A stretch of DNA of 64,000 bases from Planctomycetota bacterium (GCA_028289345.1 JANQQL010000015.1:186001-250000), one strand, 5' to 3'. Shown: positions 16,855 to 25,882, numbered from the stretch's first letter. A program made the numbers and translations. The notes: generated from the letters alone by a model not told the origin.

Positions 16855-17394
16855 TCAGGGCCAGGCGCAGTACCAGCGCAGTGCGGAGACGAACATCCAC
16901 GTGTAGATCCCCGCCGCCAAGTCGTCCAGCATGATCCCCCAACCACGGGGCAGCTGCTCGAGTTGTCGTCCCGGCGGTGGCTTGATCACATCAAAGAGAC
17001 GAAACACGAAGAAGGCCACGACCATTTCTTTCCAGCCGGGAAACCCCTCTCCTGTCCGAAACAGGGCAGCGAAATAGCCGAGCAATTCGTCGAGAACGAA
17101 AGGCTTCGGGTCCTTCTTTCCGTAGAAGCGCTCCGCCCAGCCACCGAGGGCGACTCCCACTGCGAGGGAGACCACGCAGAAGACCACCATCGCTCCGCCG
17201 AAGTGGAACCAGCTTTCGTTGCGGATGGGCCACAGCGCCATGACCAACAACATGGCCCCGACGGTGCCAAATGTTCCGGAAGCGACCGGGGCATAGCCAA
17301 ACCCGGCGCAAGAGATAATCGCCGCCTTGCACCGGTCGAGGAACGTCGCCGGCGCGGTCGAAGGAACATGCCCTTCCAGCTCTCGTTGGGTCAA
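16855..17394 (-). CDS. pgpA: Phosphatidylglycerophosphatase A
   Basis: 179 residues if started at the TTG at 17394, whose first bases overlap the pgsA stop (TTGA), a coupled start. The frame stays open upstream but would overlap pgsA by about 190 nt. The family signature is GFGYAPVASGTFGTVGAML; then come several membrane helices, FVLDELLGYFAAL, and FRLFDVIKPPPGRQLEQLPRG. PgpA removes the phosphate from phosphatidylglycerol phosphate, the product of PgsA, at the inner membrane. Next to pgsA it completes the phosphatidylglycerol branch. Confidence 0.92.
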   Translation of the reverse strand: MTQRELEGHVPSTAPATFLDRCKAAIISCAGFGYAPVASGTFGTVGAMLLVMALWPIRNESWFHFGGAMVVFCVVSLAVGVALGGWAERFYGKKDPKPFVLDELLGYFAALFRTGEGFPGWKEMVVAFFVFRLFDVIKPPPGRQLEQLPRGWGIMLDDLAAGIYTWMFVSALRWYCAWP

Positions 17395-17999
17395 ATTCCG
17401 TCCCCACTCAAATGGATCCAGGACTTCTTTACATAGCCGAACCCGCTGAGGACGGTGAGAACGAGCGATACCCAAACCATCACCACGGCGAGCCACCAGA
17501 AGAACGTCTCGACGGCGGGCCACTTTTGGCCCACCGTGTCGTTGACCATGTGCGTGAAAAGGACGGCGGGGACGGCGATGCACTGGACAATCATCTTGAA
17601 CTTGCCCGCGGGATCAGCACCAAAGGAGTGGCCCTTGGTTTCCATGAATCCACGCAGGGCGGTCACGATGAACTCCCGCCCGACGATGGCCACCACGATC
17701 CACGGCGGAACGATCTCACGCCCCCACGGCACCGCCGAAAGAAAGATGAACGACCCGCAGATGATGACCTTGTCGGCGGCTGGATCGGCGATCCGCCCAA
17801 AATCACTGACCTGGCCCAGCTTGCGGGCGTAGTAACCGTCCAGCGCATCCGTGGCGGTGATCAGGATGAACAGGAAGAAGCACACCGTGGTCAGCGGCCA
17901 ACCAGGACTGGTGTCGCCTCTGCCCAAGAGATCCATGAGCACGAACAGAACGACGGTGAGTCCCAGCCGAGCAGTTGTGATCTTGTTCGCGAGGGTCAC
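17391..17999 (-). CDS. pgsA: CDP-diacylglycerol-glycerol-3-phosphate 3-phosphatidyltransferase
   Basis: 202 residues from a GTG start, beginning MTLANKITTARLGLTV as in PgsA. The CDP-alcohol phosphotransferase motif D-G-x2-A-R-x8-G-x3-D-x3-D is complete (DGYYAR, then GRIADPAAD, about residues 51-73), so the metal-dependent transfer of a phosphatidyl group to glycerol 3-phosphate should occur. About six membrane helices are visible. The stop overlaps the pgpA start by 3 nt, and the FtsK-like gene ends about 150 nt upstream. Confidence 0.95.
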   Translation of the reverse strand: MTLANKITTARLGLTVVLFVLMDLLGRGDTSPGWPLTTVCFFLFILITATDALDGYYARKLGQVSDFGRIADPAADKVIICGSFIFLSAVPWGREIVPPWIVVAIVGREFIVTALRGFMETKGHSFGADPAGKFKMIVQCIAVPAVLFTHMVNDTVGQKWPAVETFFWWLAVVMVWVSLVLTVLSGFGYVKKSWIHLSGDGI

Positions 18000-18150
18000 C
18001 CCGGCGTCCCCAGTTCCCCGGCCTTACCCCGGATCGTCGAGTCCCGGGGTTCATTGCAACGGCCAGGATGGTGCATCGTGGGTGGGTTTCGCTCCAGGTT
18101 TTTCTCGGAAAACCGGTGCCCCTTGCCAGAAAGAGGTGAGCTGAAACAGC

Positions 18151-20760
18151 TCAATCCTGTCGTGCGAGCCACTCGAACCACGAGTCACGGTGCATGGTGA
18201 CGTCCCGCGCCAGGTTGCCTACGTAGGCCGAGATCATCCCGGCCTTCTCGAGATGGTCGAACACCCGAGCGGCGGTGTAGTAGGTGACACCGATCTCCCG
18301 CTGCAATCTCGACAGCGAGATCGTCTCGGTTTCCAGCAGCACTCGGACTGCCGCGACGAACGCCTCGCGCTCTTCTTCGGCGATGCCCTCCACGAGCCCG
18401 TCAAACTCACCGAAATCGACCTGGCCCGCCGCCGGATCACCATCGTGCAGAGCCTCCTGGGGAGCCTTTTCGGCTTCCTGGGCAACCGCTTTCACCATTG
18501 CCTCGGTGGTGTCGGAGGCGACGTCCCCGCTCTCGTCTTCGACGGTGACGGCGGATTCGGAGGAGTCCTCCCCCTTTTCAAACTCGGAACCAGAAGTTGT
18601 TACGGCCGAAACTTCCGCGTCGGTCTCGGCCGTCTCTCCCGATTCGTCGGCGGCGACCTCCGTTTGTTCCTCGGTCGTCACTTCCTCATCGTCGGCCGCT
18701 TCCTCGTCTTCGTATTCGTATTCCCACTCGCCGTCTTCGTCGGATTCTTCCGATCCCTCCTCGGCGTCCTCCTCACCATCCTCTTCGTACTCGTACTCCC
18801 ATTCCCCCTCGTCGTCTCCTGCGCCAGCCACCTCGTCAGCCTCGTTGCCTGCCTCCACGGAGACCGCGCCAGTTTCGGAGGATTCCTCTTCCGAGTTGGA
18901 GACCTCGGAATCGGGGGACGTGTCCGCGGCAACCTCCGTTTGTTCCTCGGTCGTCACTTCTGAGTCGTCGGCCGCTTCCTCGTCCTCGTATTCGTATTCC
19001 CACTCGCCATCTTCGTCGGATTCTTCCGATCCCTCCTCGGCGTCCTCCTCGCCATCCTCTTCGTACTCGTACTCCCACTCCCCTTCTTCATCTGTTCCAT
19101 CCGCTTCGGCGTCTTCATCCACAGTCGCCGCCGAAGCCTCGGAGGGCTTTTCTTCAGACTCGGTGACTTCGGAATCAGACGGCGCGTCCGCGGCGACTTC
19201 CGCTTCGACCTCGGCCGTCACCTCCTGATCGTCGGCCGCTTCCTCGTCCTCGTATTCGTACTCCCACTCGCCGTCTTCGTCGGATTCTTCCGATCCTTCC
19301 TCGGCATCGTCCTCACTTTCCTCTTCGTACTCGTACTCCCACTCCCCTTCGTCCTCGTCGGTGGTCTGTTCGGCTTCCTCCGAACCTGCGACCGAGGACT
19401 CCACTTCTTCCGACGGTGCCTCCCCGTCTTCCGTCACGGTCTCGGCGGTCTCCTCCGCCGCGACACGGGAATCATCCACGTCCCCCTCTTCCGCATCCGA
19501 CTCCGGGATCGGGACGTCCGTGGCAACCGCCACGGGATCCTCTTCGGGACCGTCGTCGACTTCCGTCGGGAGCCTCTCCTCCAATTCGGCGGTTTCTTCC
19601 GCCACGGCAGCCGAGACCACGGATGGATTGGCAACGACCGACGGGGACTCCTCTCGAGCCTCGTCGACGACCTCGTCTTCGTCTTGACCCGCGGTTCCGG
19701 GCAACACGACCCAAGCGGGATGAGTGAGGCGAATCCCTCCGACGTCGTCGTCTGAGTCTGAGCCGTCTTCCGTCCGTTGCCCGGCGTCGACTTGCCGATC
19801 GCTCTCTTCGCCCTCCTCGGACTCGAAGACCGCGGACTCCTCGCGGGCACTTTCCTCGTCCGCGGACCAATCGGAGGCCTCTTCGTCGACCACGGCCTCC
19901 TCCTCCGCCGAGGTTTCCGAGACCGCTTCTGAGAGATCGGATCGCGTGTCGGCGTCGTCCAACTCGCTGTCGTCTTGCCCGAGGTCTTGGGGGCCATCCC
20001 CGGTCTCGACTTCGGCAGATTGCCGTTCGACTTCCGCCTCCGGATCCGGGTCTTCGATCGGCGTCGCTTCTACTTTCGGCTCGGCCTCGACCTGCTCTGA
20101 ATCGACGAACGAGTCCTCTTCCGAAATGGCCTGCTCGGGGCTCTCTTCATCCCACGCTTCCTGAACTGACTCCTCGACCTCTGAATCTTCGAATGCTTGA
20201 TCTTCTTCCGCGCTGTCCCTGTCGATCACCGGCTCTTCTTCGACCGCCGGTTCCCGCGTCAGAACGCGCACCGAGCTGGGTCGCGCTCGCGGGACCAGCC
20301 GTGGCGACGAACTCCCCGCGGCGTCACGAGCCGGCATCGCCGAACGGAAGGTCGTCGGGACCTCTCCGCTTCCGTCCACGTCGTAGCTCCCCGCCTGGGC
20401 AACGAAGAGCTTCAAGGGCAGCCAGTCCGTGGCGACCAGGAGGGCCATCACCGACACAACCAGCAACATCGCCTTGATGCCGTGGAGCAAGAACGAGGCT
20501 CCCATGGGATCCAAGAGTCCGACCTGGGCTTGCTGGGCGAACCAGCCGCCGTCGACTCCCCATCGCGGGTGCAATCCCATGTACATCGAAGAGGCAATGA
20601 GGAATCCAATCATCGCCGCAATGCGCCAAGGGATCCGGGTGAGCCGAACTCCCAACAGCGCCATCACCCCCCAGAATCCAGCCATCATGATCAGCAGGCC
20701 GACTCCCCAATTGCCGAGAATCGAATCGCCTACGACGGCGGTGGTTGCAGCGACGGCCAT
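18151..20760 (-). CDS. FtsK-like protein without motor: FtsK 4TM-like membrane domain, acidic repeat linker, gamma winged helix
   Basis: 869 residues. Residues about 10-135 form four hydrophobic helices with a Gly-rich loop and resemble the FtsK N-terminal membrane domain (LLDPMGASFLLHGIKAMLLV). Residues about 150-790 are a very acidic, low-complexity linker. It contains three near-identical tandem units with six EWEYEYE motifs, separated by DAEEGSEESDEDG and EEAADD. Residues about 800-865 match the FtsK gamma DNA-binding domain (LSRLQREIGVTYYTAARVFDHLEKAGMI, then ARDV). No Walker A or B and no alpha/beta RecA domain is present. The ATG lies 4 nt after the ftsK stop with GAGGAG 8 nt upstream, so the two are translated together. 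A 7-bp hairpin (TGAGCTG/CAGCTCA, 18137-18153) overlaps the stop. I infer a membrane partner of FtsK that may read the same DNA polarity signals without translocating. Confidence 0.8.
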   Translation of the reverse strand: MAVAATTAVVGDSILGNWGVGLLIMMAGFWGVMALLGVRLTRIPWRIAAMIGFLIASSMYMGLHPRWGVDGGWFAQQAQVGLLDPMGASFLLHGIKAMLLVVSVMALLVATDWLPLKLFVAQAGSYDVDGSGEVPTTFRSAMPARDAAGSSSPRLVPRARPSSVRVLTREPAVEEEPVIDRDSAEEDQAFEDSEVEESVQEAWDEESPEQAISEEDSFVDSEQVEAEPKVEATPIEDPDPEAEVERQSAEVETGDGPQDLGQDDSELDDADTRSDLSEAVSETSAEEEAVVDEEASDWSADEESAREESAVFESEEGEESDRQVDAGQRTEDGSDSDDDVGGIRLTHPAWVVLPGTAGQDEDEVVDEAREESPSVVANPSVVSAAVAEETAELEERLPTEVDDGPEEDPVAVATDVPIPESDAEEGDVDDSRVAAEETAETVTEDGEAPSEEVESSVAGSEEAEQTTDEDEGEWEYEYEEESEDDAEEGSEESDEDGEWEYEYEDEEAADDQEVTAEVEAEVAADAPSDSEVTESEEKPSEASAATVDEDAEADGTDEEGEWEYEYEEDGEEDAEEGSEESDEDGEWEYEYEDEEAADDSEVTTEEQTEVAADTSPDSEVSNSEEESSETGAVSVEAGNEADEVAGAGDDEGEWEYEYEEDGEEDAEEGSEESDEDGEWEYEYEDEEAADDEEVTTEEQTEVAADESGETAETDAEVSAVTTSGSEFEKGEDSSESAVTVEDESGDVASDTTEAMVKAVAQEAEKAPQEALHDGDPAAGQVDFGEFDGLVEGIAEEEREAFVAAVRVLLETETISLSRLQREIGVTYYTAARVFDHLEKAGMISAYVGNLARDVTMHRDSWFEWLARQD
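18650..19375 (-). repeat. Three tandem in-frame coding repeats (EWEYEYE units)
   Basis: The linker of the motorless FtsK-like protein contains three copies of a unit of about 75-90 codons: EGEWEYEYEE, an acidic DAEEGSEES spacer, DGEWEYEYEDEEAADD, then a variable Ser/Glu/Val tail. At DNA level the conserved parts (for example TCGTATTCGTATTCCCACTC on the plus strand, at about 18712-18732, 18992-19009 and 19250-19266) are nearly identical. This indicates recent duplication or gene conversion. Confidence 0.85.
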
Positions 20761-20764
20761 TTGA

Positions 20765-23422
20765 CTACTCCTCTTCGTGCTCCCGGGTGCCGCCAGAGTG
20801 AGCCGCGGCCAATCGCTCGGTCCGCGTGGTCTCGAGTTCCTCCAGCGTCACCAACACTTCTCTGGCTTGACTGCCCTTGTACTCCCCGAGGATTCCCTCG
20901 GCGGCCATGAGGTCGATCAAGCGCGACGCGCGCGTGTATCCGATCTGATACCGGCGCTGAAGCAATGAGGCAGATCCCCGTTGCGTTTCCACGATGAACT
21001 TCGCTGCCTCATCGAATAGTTCGTCAATTTCCGAAGGATCACGATCCCCGGCACTCTTCTTTTGCATCAGTTCTTTGCAGTATTGCGGTTTGCCGTTCTT
21101 GGACACGTGCTGGACGACTTCTCGAATCTCGTTGTCGTCAATGAACGTGCCCTGCACGCGAACCAGGTCCGCACTGCGCGGCGGCAGATACAGCATGTCC
21201 CCCGAGCCCAATAGTTTCTCCGCACCATTGGCATCGAGAATGACTCGGGAGTCGATTTTGCTCGCCACCCGGAACGCAATCCGCGTGGGAAGGTTGGCTT
21301 TGATCAGGCCGGTGATCACGTTGGTCGAAGGCCGCTGGGTCGCCAGGATCACGTGGATCCCGACGGCTCGAGACTTCTGGGCGAGTCGGGTGATGGAGCC
21401 CTCAACGTCTTTCGCTGAAACCAGCATCAGGTCGGCCAGCTCGTCGATCACGATCACGATGAACGGCAGGGTGACCTCGACGTCGCCGACGAAGTCCTCC
21501 CCCAAACGCTTGCGCAGCTTCTCTTCCCCGAGCTTGTTGTAGGAGTAGATGTTGCGGACCCCCACCGCGTGCAGGAGCTGGTAGCGCTCCTCCATCTTTT
21601 CCACGGCCCATTCCAAAATGGACGCGGCGCGTTTCATGTCCGTGACCACCGGGCACATCAGATGGGGTACGTTCTGGAAGAGGGACAGCTCGACCATCTT
21701 GGGGTCGATCAAGATCATCTTCACTTGGTCCGGCGTGCGTCGATACAAGATCGACATGATCATGGTGTTCAAGCACACCGACTTGCCGGCGCCGGTCGAC
21801 CCCGCCACCAACAAGTGGGGCATCGTGGCCAGGTCGGAGATCAACGCCTGCCCGGCCGAGTCTTTGCCAAGGAAGAACGGAATGGCGTGCTTCGAGTCCA
21901 CATAGCGCGGCGACTGCAGCAGGTCCGCCAAATGGACCGTTTCGCGGGTGTCGTTCGGCAGCTCGATGCCGGCGGTGGACTTGCCGGGAATCGGCGCCAC
22001 GATGCGCACTGATTGCGCGGCCAGGTTCATCGCCAGGTCGTCTTCCAGGCTGCGCAGACGGCCCAACTTCGTTCCGGCGGAGAGTTCGACCTCCAACATC
22101 GTGATCGAAGGACCGCGTTGCACTCCCACCACCCGCGCGTCCACTTTGAAGGAGTTGAGCACCGCGGTCAGCTTGCGCGCATTCTCGTGAGTCGTTTGCT
22201 CCACCGCGGACAAGTCAACGGGAGCCGGAGGATCCAGCAAGTCGATGGGAGGGAACTCATACGCCTTGCCATCTTTCTCGATCGGGGGAGGAGCCGGTGC
22301 CGGTCCAGCTCCCTGAGGTGTGGGTCTCGGCGCGGGCTTGCTGAGGGTCAAGACCGGCGGCAAAGGCTCGGGTTTCTTTTCGTCGGAGTCCTTGTCACCC
22401 TTCTTGGACTTGCCGGCCTTGTCTTTGGCGGCCTTCTTGTCCTTGGCCTTGCTCGACTTGTCGCTCTTGCCCGAGCCCTTCTTGGCTTTGCCCTTCTGGG
22501 GAGTTTTGGCGCCCGAAGCGATCACCTTGTTGTCGTCGGTGTCGTCTTCCCATTCGCCTTCATCGTCCTCCCACTCTTCGTCGCCCTCTTCCCACTCGCC
22601 TTCGTCTTCCGCCTCCCATTCCCCGTCTTCTTCCCACTCCCCGTCACCTTCTTCCCACTCGCCGTCTTCGTCCTCCCATTCCCCCTCGCCGTCTTCCCAC
22701 TCACCCTCTTCCTCGTCCCATTCCCCTTCCCACTCGGCTTCCGGTTCGGGTTCGGCCTTCTTCTTGGGCTTGCTCTTCGTGGTCTTGGTCGCCGTGGACT
22801 TCTTGGACTTCCCCTTGCCCTTCGATTTGGACTTCGATTTCGTCTTGGTTCCGGGAAGGATGCCGCCCTCGCGCCACCAACCCGCGGCGCTGACCAAGGA
22901 GCGTGAGTACAACAGACCACTGGCGAGGACAAAACTCGCGAGGAGCAGGAACATCAGAGTGAGGGGGCCGCCGATCCCGCCGAGACCCGCGCGATGCAGG
23001 ATCAGACCTTTGAGCGCCATGCCGATGTCGCCACCAGCATCAGGAATCGCGTGGGGAATCCCGGAAAAGAAGTGGCTGAATGCCGCGGCAAGCATCGCCA
23101 TGAACATCAGCACACCGGGCAGGCGCAGGATCAAGGAGCGATGTTCGCTCCGCAGGAACAGGCGAATGCCTTCCACGACCAAGGCGAAGACGACCAGATA
23201 GGACGCCAAGCCGAACGTGCGTAGCAGCACGCCTCCGAAAAATGCCCCGACCGCCCCGCAAACGTTGGCAGTTCCGGCGTCCCCTCGCGGAGGAAGCTCC
23301 TCGCGATACGAGAGCATCGCTGCCGCCAGAAACAGCCCAACGCCGATCAGGGCGAGGGCCACGATTTCTCGCGTTCGCTCGCTCTTCACGATGTTCCCCA
23401 ACCGTCTTTTGGTCGAGCCCAC
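20765..23422 (-). CDS. ftsK: DNA translocase FtsK
   Basis: 885 residues from the GTG at 23422, which has GGAGG 5 nt upstream; a longer frame (to 23650) lacks a ribosome site and family N-terminus. Four to five membrane helices (about residues 20-175) are followed by a linker with a Lys-rich block (194-222), an acidic block with ten Trp in GEWE-type repeats (223-297) and a second Lys-rich block (about 307-350). The motor has Walker A GSTGAGKS (541-548), Walker B IVIVIDELADLM (about 654-665), and VGIHVILATQRPSTNVITG. The C-terminal gamma winged helix (LLQRRYQIGYTRASRLIDLM) reads KOPS-like sequences. FtsK pumps chromosome termini through the division septum. Operon order upstream: gmk, yicC. Confidence 0.96.
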   Translation of the reverse strand: MGSTKRRLGNIVKSERTREIVALALIGVGLFLAAAMLSYREELPPRGDAGTANVCGAVGAFFGGVLLRTFGLASYLVVFALVVEGIRLFLRSEHRSLILRLPGVLMFMAMLAAAFSHFFSGIPHAIPDAGGDIGMALKGLILHRAGLGGIGGPLTLMFLLLASFVLASGLLYSRSLVSAAGWWREGGILPGTKTKSKSKSKGKGKSKKSTATKTTKSKPKKKAEPEPEAEWEGEWDEEEGEWEDGEGEWEDEDGEWEEGDGEWEEDGEWEAEDEGEWEEGDEEWEDDEGEWEDDTDDNKVIASGAKTPQKGKAKKGSGKSDKSSKAKDKKAAKDKAGKSKKGDKDSDEKKPEPLPPVLTLSKPAPRPTPQGAGPAPAPPPIEKDGKAYEFPPIDLLDPPAPVDLSAVEQTTHENARKLTAVLNSFKVDARVVGVQRGPSITMLEVELSAGTKLGRLRSLEDDLAMNLAAQSVRIVAPIPGKSTAGIELPNDTRETVHLADLLQSPRYVDSKHAIPFFLGKDSAGQALISDLATMPHLLVAGSTGAGKSVCLNTMIMSILYRRTPDQVKMILIDPKMVELSLFQNVPHLMCPVVTDMKRAASILEWAVEKMEERYQLLHAVGVRNIYSYNKLGEEKLRKRLGEDFVGDVEVTLPFIVIVIDELADLMLVSAKDVEGSITRLAQKSRAVGIHVILATQRPSTNVITGLIKANLPTRIAFRVASKIDSRVILDANGAEKLLGSGDMLYLPPRSADLVRVQGTFIDDNEIREVVQHVSKNGKPQYCKELMQKKSAGDRDPSEIDELFDEAAKFIVETQRGSASLLQRRYQIGYTRASRLIDLMAAEGILGEYKGSQAREVLVTLEELETTRTERLAAAHSGGTREHEEE
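22532..22756 (-). repeat. GEWE acidic-tryptophan repeat block inside ftsK
   Basis: Seventy-five codons contain ten Trp, nearly all in the frame GEWE followed by Asp/Glu/Gly. The plus strand shows repeated TTCCCACTC/TCCCATTC blocks. The flanking linker segments on both sides are rich in Lys, making a charge-segregated +/-/+ pattern. Similar but distinct EWEYEYE repeats occur in the adjacent FtsK-like protein. Confidence 0.85.
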
Positions 23423-23718
23423 CGAAACCTCCGGTGACTCGACTCCCCGCAGGAATCTTACGATTTCCCTGGGGGTGAGCTGTTGAAAAAGGAGGGCGCC
23501 ACGGGGGCAATTTCGACGGATCGCGCGCTGCGTGCTCTCGGGGCGGGTGTTCAAGACCGGCTGAGTGCCGAGAGGGAGTGGTTCGGTCGGGACCGGCGGG
23601 AGCCGCCGGGTTGCTCGCAATCCACGTAGTGGGTTCGACTCGACGCTCATTCCTCGGGCCGCGGAACTCGTGAATCACGGCTGCCGAAACCGAGCCGAAT
23701 GGCGACCCGAGGGGGGAA

Positions 23719-24309
23719 CTACAGACCGAGGATCTTGGCCGCGGCGGCGATGGTCTCTTCCAGATCGACGTTGACCAGGACATGGTCGTAGAGGGACTGC
23801 TGCGCCATCTCTTGTTCGGCGCTGCGCAAACGGCGAGCGATGACCTCGGCGGAATCCGACTGCCGGGCAGCCAACCGAGCCTTCAACGCATCCATCGAAG
23901 GAGGTGCGATGAAGATGTAGGTGGCGACCACCTCATCCTTGCGCAGTTGCTTGGCTCCCTGAACGTCAATGTCCAGCAGCATGAGGCGATCTCGTCGCCG
24001 CGAGGCTTCCTGCAGCGGCGTTCGAGGGGTGCCGTAAAGGTTGCCGTAGACCTCGGCCCACTCCACGAACTCTCCCGCCTCCCGCGCCGCCTCGAACTGG
24101 GAGCGCGAGTAGAAGAAGTAGTCCACCCCCGACTCCTCCCCGTCCCGAGGGGGTCGAGTGGTCGCACTGATCGAAAGTTCGAGGCGAGGATCTTGCAACA
24201 GCGATTTGCAGATCGAGGTCTTGCCGGAACCCGAGGGGCCCGAAAACACCGCGAGCCCGCCACGAAACGCGGCGCCTGGCTTCTCCGGAGTCGTTCGGGA
24301 ATCTGCCAT
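23719..24309 (-). CDS. gmk: Guanylate kinase
   Basis: 196 residues. P-loop FSGPSGSGKTSICKSLL; the GMP-binding region has TTRPPRDGEESGVDYFFYS and EFVEWAEVYGNLYGTP; LLDIDVQGAKQLR is the second family signature. It phosphorylates GMP or dGMP with ATP in the cytoplasm. The ATG at 24309 overlaps the yicC stop (TGATG), a coupled start and the usual yicC-gmk order in bacteria; a GTG one codon earlier is possible. Confidence 0.97.
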   Translation of the reverse strand: MADSRTTPEKPGAAFRGGLAVFSGPSGSGKTSICKSLLQDPRLELSISATTRPPRDGEESGVDYFFYSRSQFEAAREAGEFVEWAEVYGNLYGTPRTPLQEASRRRDRLMLLDIDVQGAKQLRKDEVVATYIFIAPPSMDALKARLAARQSDSAEVIARRLRSAEQEMAQQSLYDHVLVNVDLEETIAAAAKILGL

Positions 24310-25181
24310 CACTCGATGTTCTGCACCTGCTCGCGAATCTTTTCCACGCAGCCCTTGGCGCGCAGCACCTGCTTCAGTCCCTGGGCATCCTGCATTTTCG
24401 ACCCGATGGTGTTGGTTTCTCGGGCCATTTCTTGAACGAGAAAGTCCAGGGATCGGCCAATCGGCCCCTTTTTTCCTAGGGACAGGTCCAGCTCTTTGAG
24501 GTGGCTTCGCAGGCGATCGAGTTCCTCGGTCACGTCCGAGCGGTCCGCAAACATCGCCACCTCTCGGGCCACAGAGTTTTCGTCCACCGGGATCTCTTGG
24601 AGAAGCTTTTCGAGACGGGCGGTGAGCTTCTTGCGGTACTGATCGACCACTCCCGGAGCCCGCTGCGCCAACTTCTTCACGCAGTCCTGGAGAGTTTTGG
24701 CTTCGCGCAACAGGACTTTCTCGAGGCGCTTTCCCTCGCGCTGGCGCATCGCGACGAGTTGCTCAAGAGCTTCATCGACGGCCGATTGGAGCTGCGCCTT
24801 GATGAAACGCGGCAGCTTCGAAGGATCGGCGCTGACCAAGACGCCGGGCAGCTGGAACAAGAACTCCGGCGGAAGCTCTCCCCCTCCGGCCTTCTTCAAG
24901 TAGCTCGACAGCATCTTCCGGTAGTGGTCGGCGGCTTTGGGATCGAGCTGGGAGGTCGCATCCTTGGCTGGCGCGTGATGCTGCAAGTGGATCTCGACCG
25001 ACCCGCGCACCAAGCGAGAGCGAATCCGCTCCTCGATCCAAGGCTCATAGCGAACCAACGGACCCGGCACCCGCCACTTGATGGAGAGAAAGCGATGGTT
25101 GACCGACCGAATCTCACATTGCAGACGGTAGCCATCGCGACTGTCTTCGCCTCGCCCGAATCCGGTCATGCTCGCCGGCAT
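24309..25181 (-). CDS. YicC family endoribonuclease
   Basis: 290 residues, the family norm. The N-terminus MPASMTGFGRGEDSRDGYRLQCEIRSVNHRFLSI is diagnostic, and the C-terminal domain (FLVQEMARETNTIGSKMQDAQ, then AKGCVEKIREQVQNIE) is the most conserved part. YicC proteins act as single-strand-specific endoribonucleases on small RNAs. It is immediately upstream of gmk with overlapping stop/start, and 74 nt after pyrE on the same strand reading. Confidence 0.95.
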   Translation of the reverse strand: MPASMTGFGRGEDSRDGYRLQCEIRSVNHRFLSIKWRVPGPLVRYEPWIEERIRSRLVRGSVEIHLQHHAPAKDATSQLDPKAADHYRKMLSSYLKKAGGGELPPEFLFQLPGVLVSADPSKLPRFIKAQLQSAVDEALEQLVAMRQREGKRLEKVLLREAKTLQDCVKKLAQRAPGVVDQYRKKLTARLEKLLQEIPVDENSVAREVAMFADRSDVTEELDRLRSHLKELDLSLGKKGPIGRSLDFLVQEMARETNTIGSKMQDAQGLKQVLRAKGCVEKIREQVQNIE

Positions 25182-25255
25182 TGACTAGTCCTCGCCTTTC
25201 GAAACCCGACCGAGACGACGATCCGAGGTCGGATGCGAGCCGTGCTCGGCCCGGA

Positions 25256-25882
25256 TCAGGCTTCTCCCCCCGCCACGGCTGACGGGGTCATGGCGCGACT
25301 CCCCGGTTTCTCGATGGGCTTCTTGGCCAGGCACTGGGGACACTCCCGGGGTGGTTGAGCCTGGAACTGCAGCTTGAGCAGGGGACGGAAAGGCAGCTCG
25401 CCAAACGGCGAGGCGGGCTCACGACCTTCGTCGGCCTCTGGGGCGCGCCACAGCAGCGAACTGACTCCGACGACCTCGGCCCGCTGGCGATCCAAAAGTT
25501 CGACCACCTCTTTCGCGGAGCCGCCGGTAGTGACCACGTCTTCGACCACCAGCACCCGCATCCCGGCTTCGATCTGGAAGCCGCGGCGGAAGGTCATCTT
25601 GCCGTCTTCACGCTCGGTGAAGAGGCACATCGTGCCAAGGTACCGCGCCACTTCGTGGGCGATCAGGATTCCGCCCATGGCTGGACCGACCACGACGTCG
25701 ACGGACTCGTCGACCCAAAAGGCGCCCAGGGCCGAACCGAACAACCCTGCCCGAGACGGCCAGGCGAGAACCCGGGCGCATTGGACGTAGTGCTCGCTAT
25801 GGAGCCCGGAACTCAGAAGGAAGTGACCTTGGAGCAGCGCTCCGGTTTCTTCCAGGTGACGGCGTACCTCTTCGGACTCCAT
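25256..25882 (-). CDS. pyrE: Orotate phosphoribosyltransferase
   Basis: 208 residues from the ATG at 25882, which has GGGGAGGAA 3-4 nt upstream; the frame extends 36 codons further without a ribosome site. Marks are ALLQGHFLLSSGLHSEHYVQ, VGPAMGGILIAHEVA, TEREDGKMTFRRGF, and the PRPP loop VLVVEDVVTTGGSAKE. It makes orotidine 5'-phosphate in pyrimidine synthesis. The C-terminus has a CPQC pair in an unusual Pro-rich tail that some homologues share. It sits 49 nt after secG. Confidence 0.95.
   Translation of the reverse strand: MESEEVRRHLEETGALLQGHFLLSSGLHSEHYVQCARVLAWPSRAGLFGSALGAFWVDESVDVVVGPAMGGILIAHEVARYLGTMCLFTEREDGKMTFRRGFQIEAGMRVLVVEDVVTTGGSAKEVVELLDRQRAEVVGVSSLLWRAPEADEGREPASPFGELPFRPLLKLQFQAQPPRECPQCLAKKPIEKPGSRAMTPSAVAGGEA

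Noticed and set aside
18284..19228. Long plus-strand frames of Ser-rich or Arg/Pro-rich sequence opposite the FtsK-like gene
   Set aside because: They are mirror images of the acidic repeats in GC-rich DNA; no ribosome site or domain.
18650..19375. CRISPR-like array
   Set aside because: The regular repeats are in-frame coding repeats with variable unit length and no spacers.
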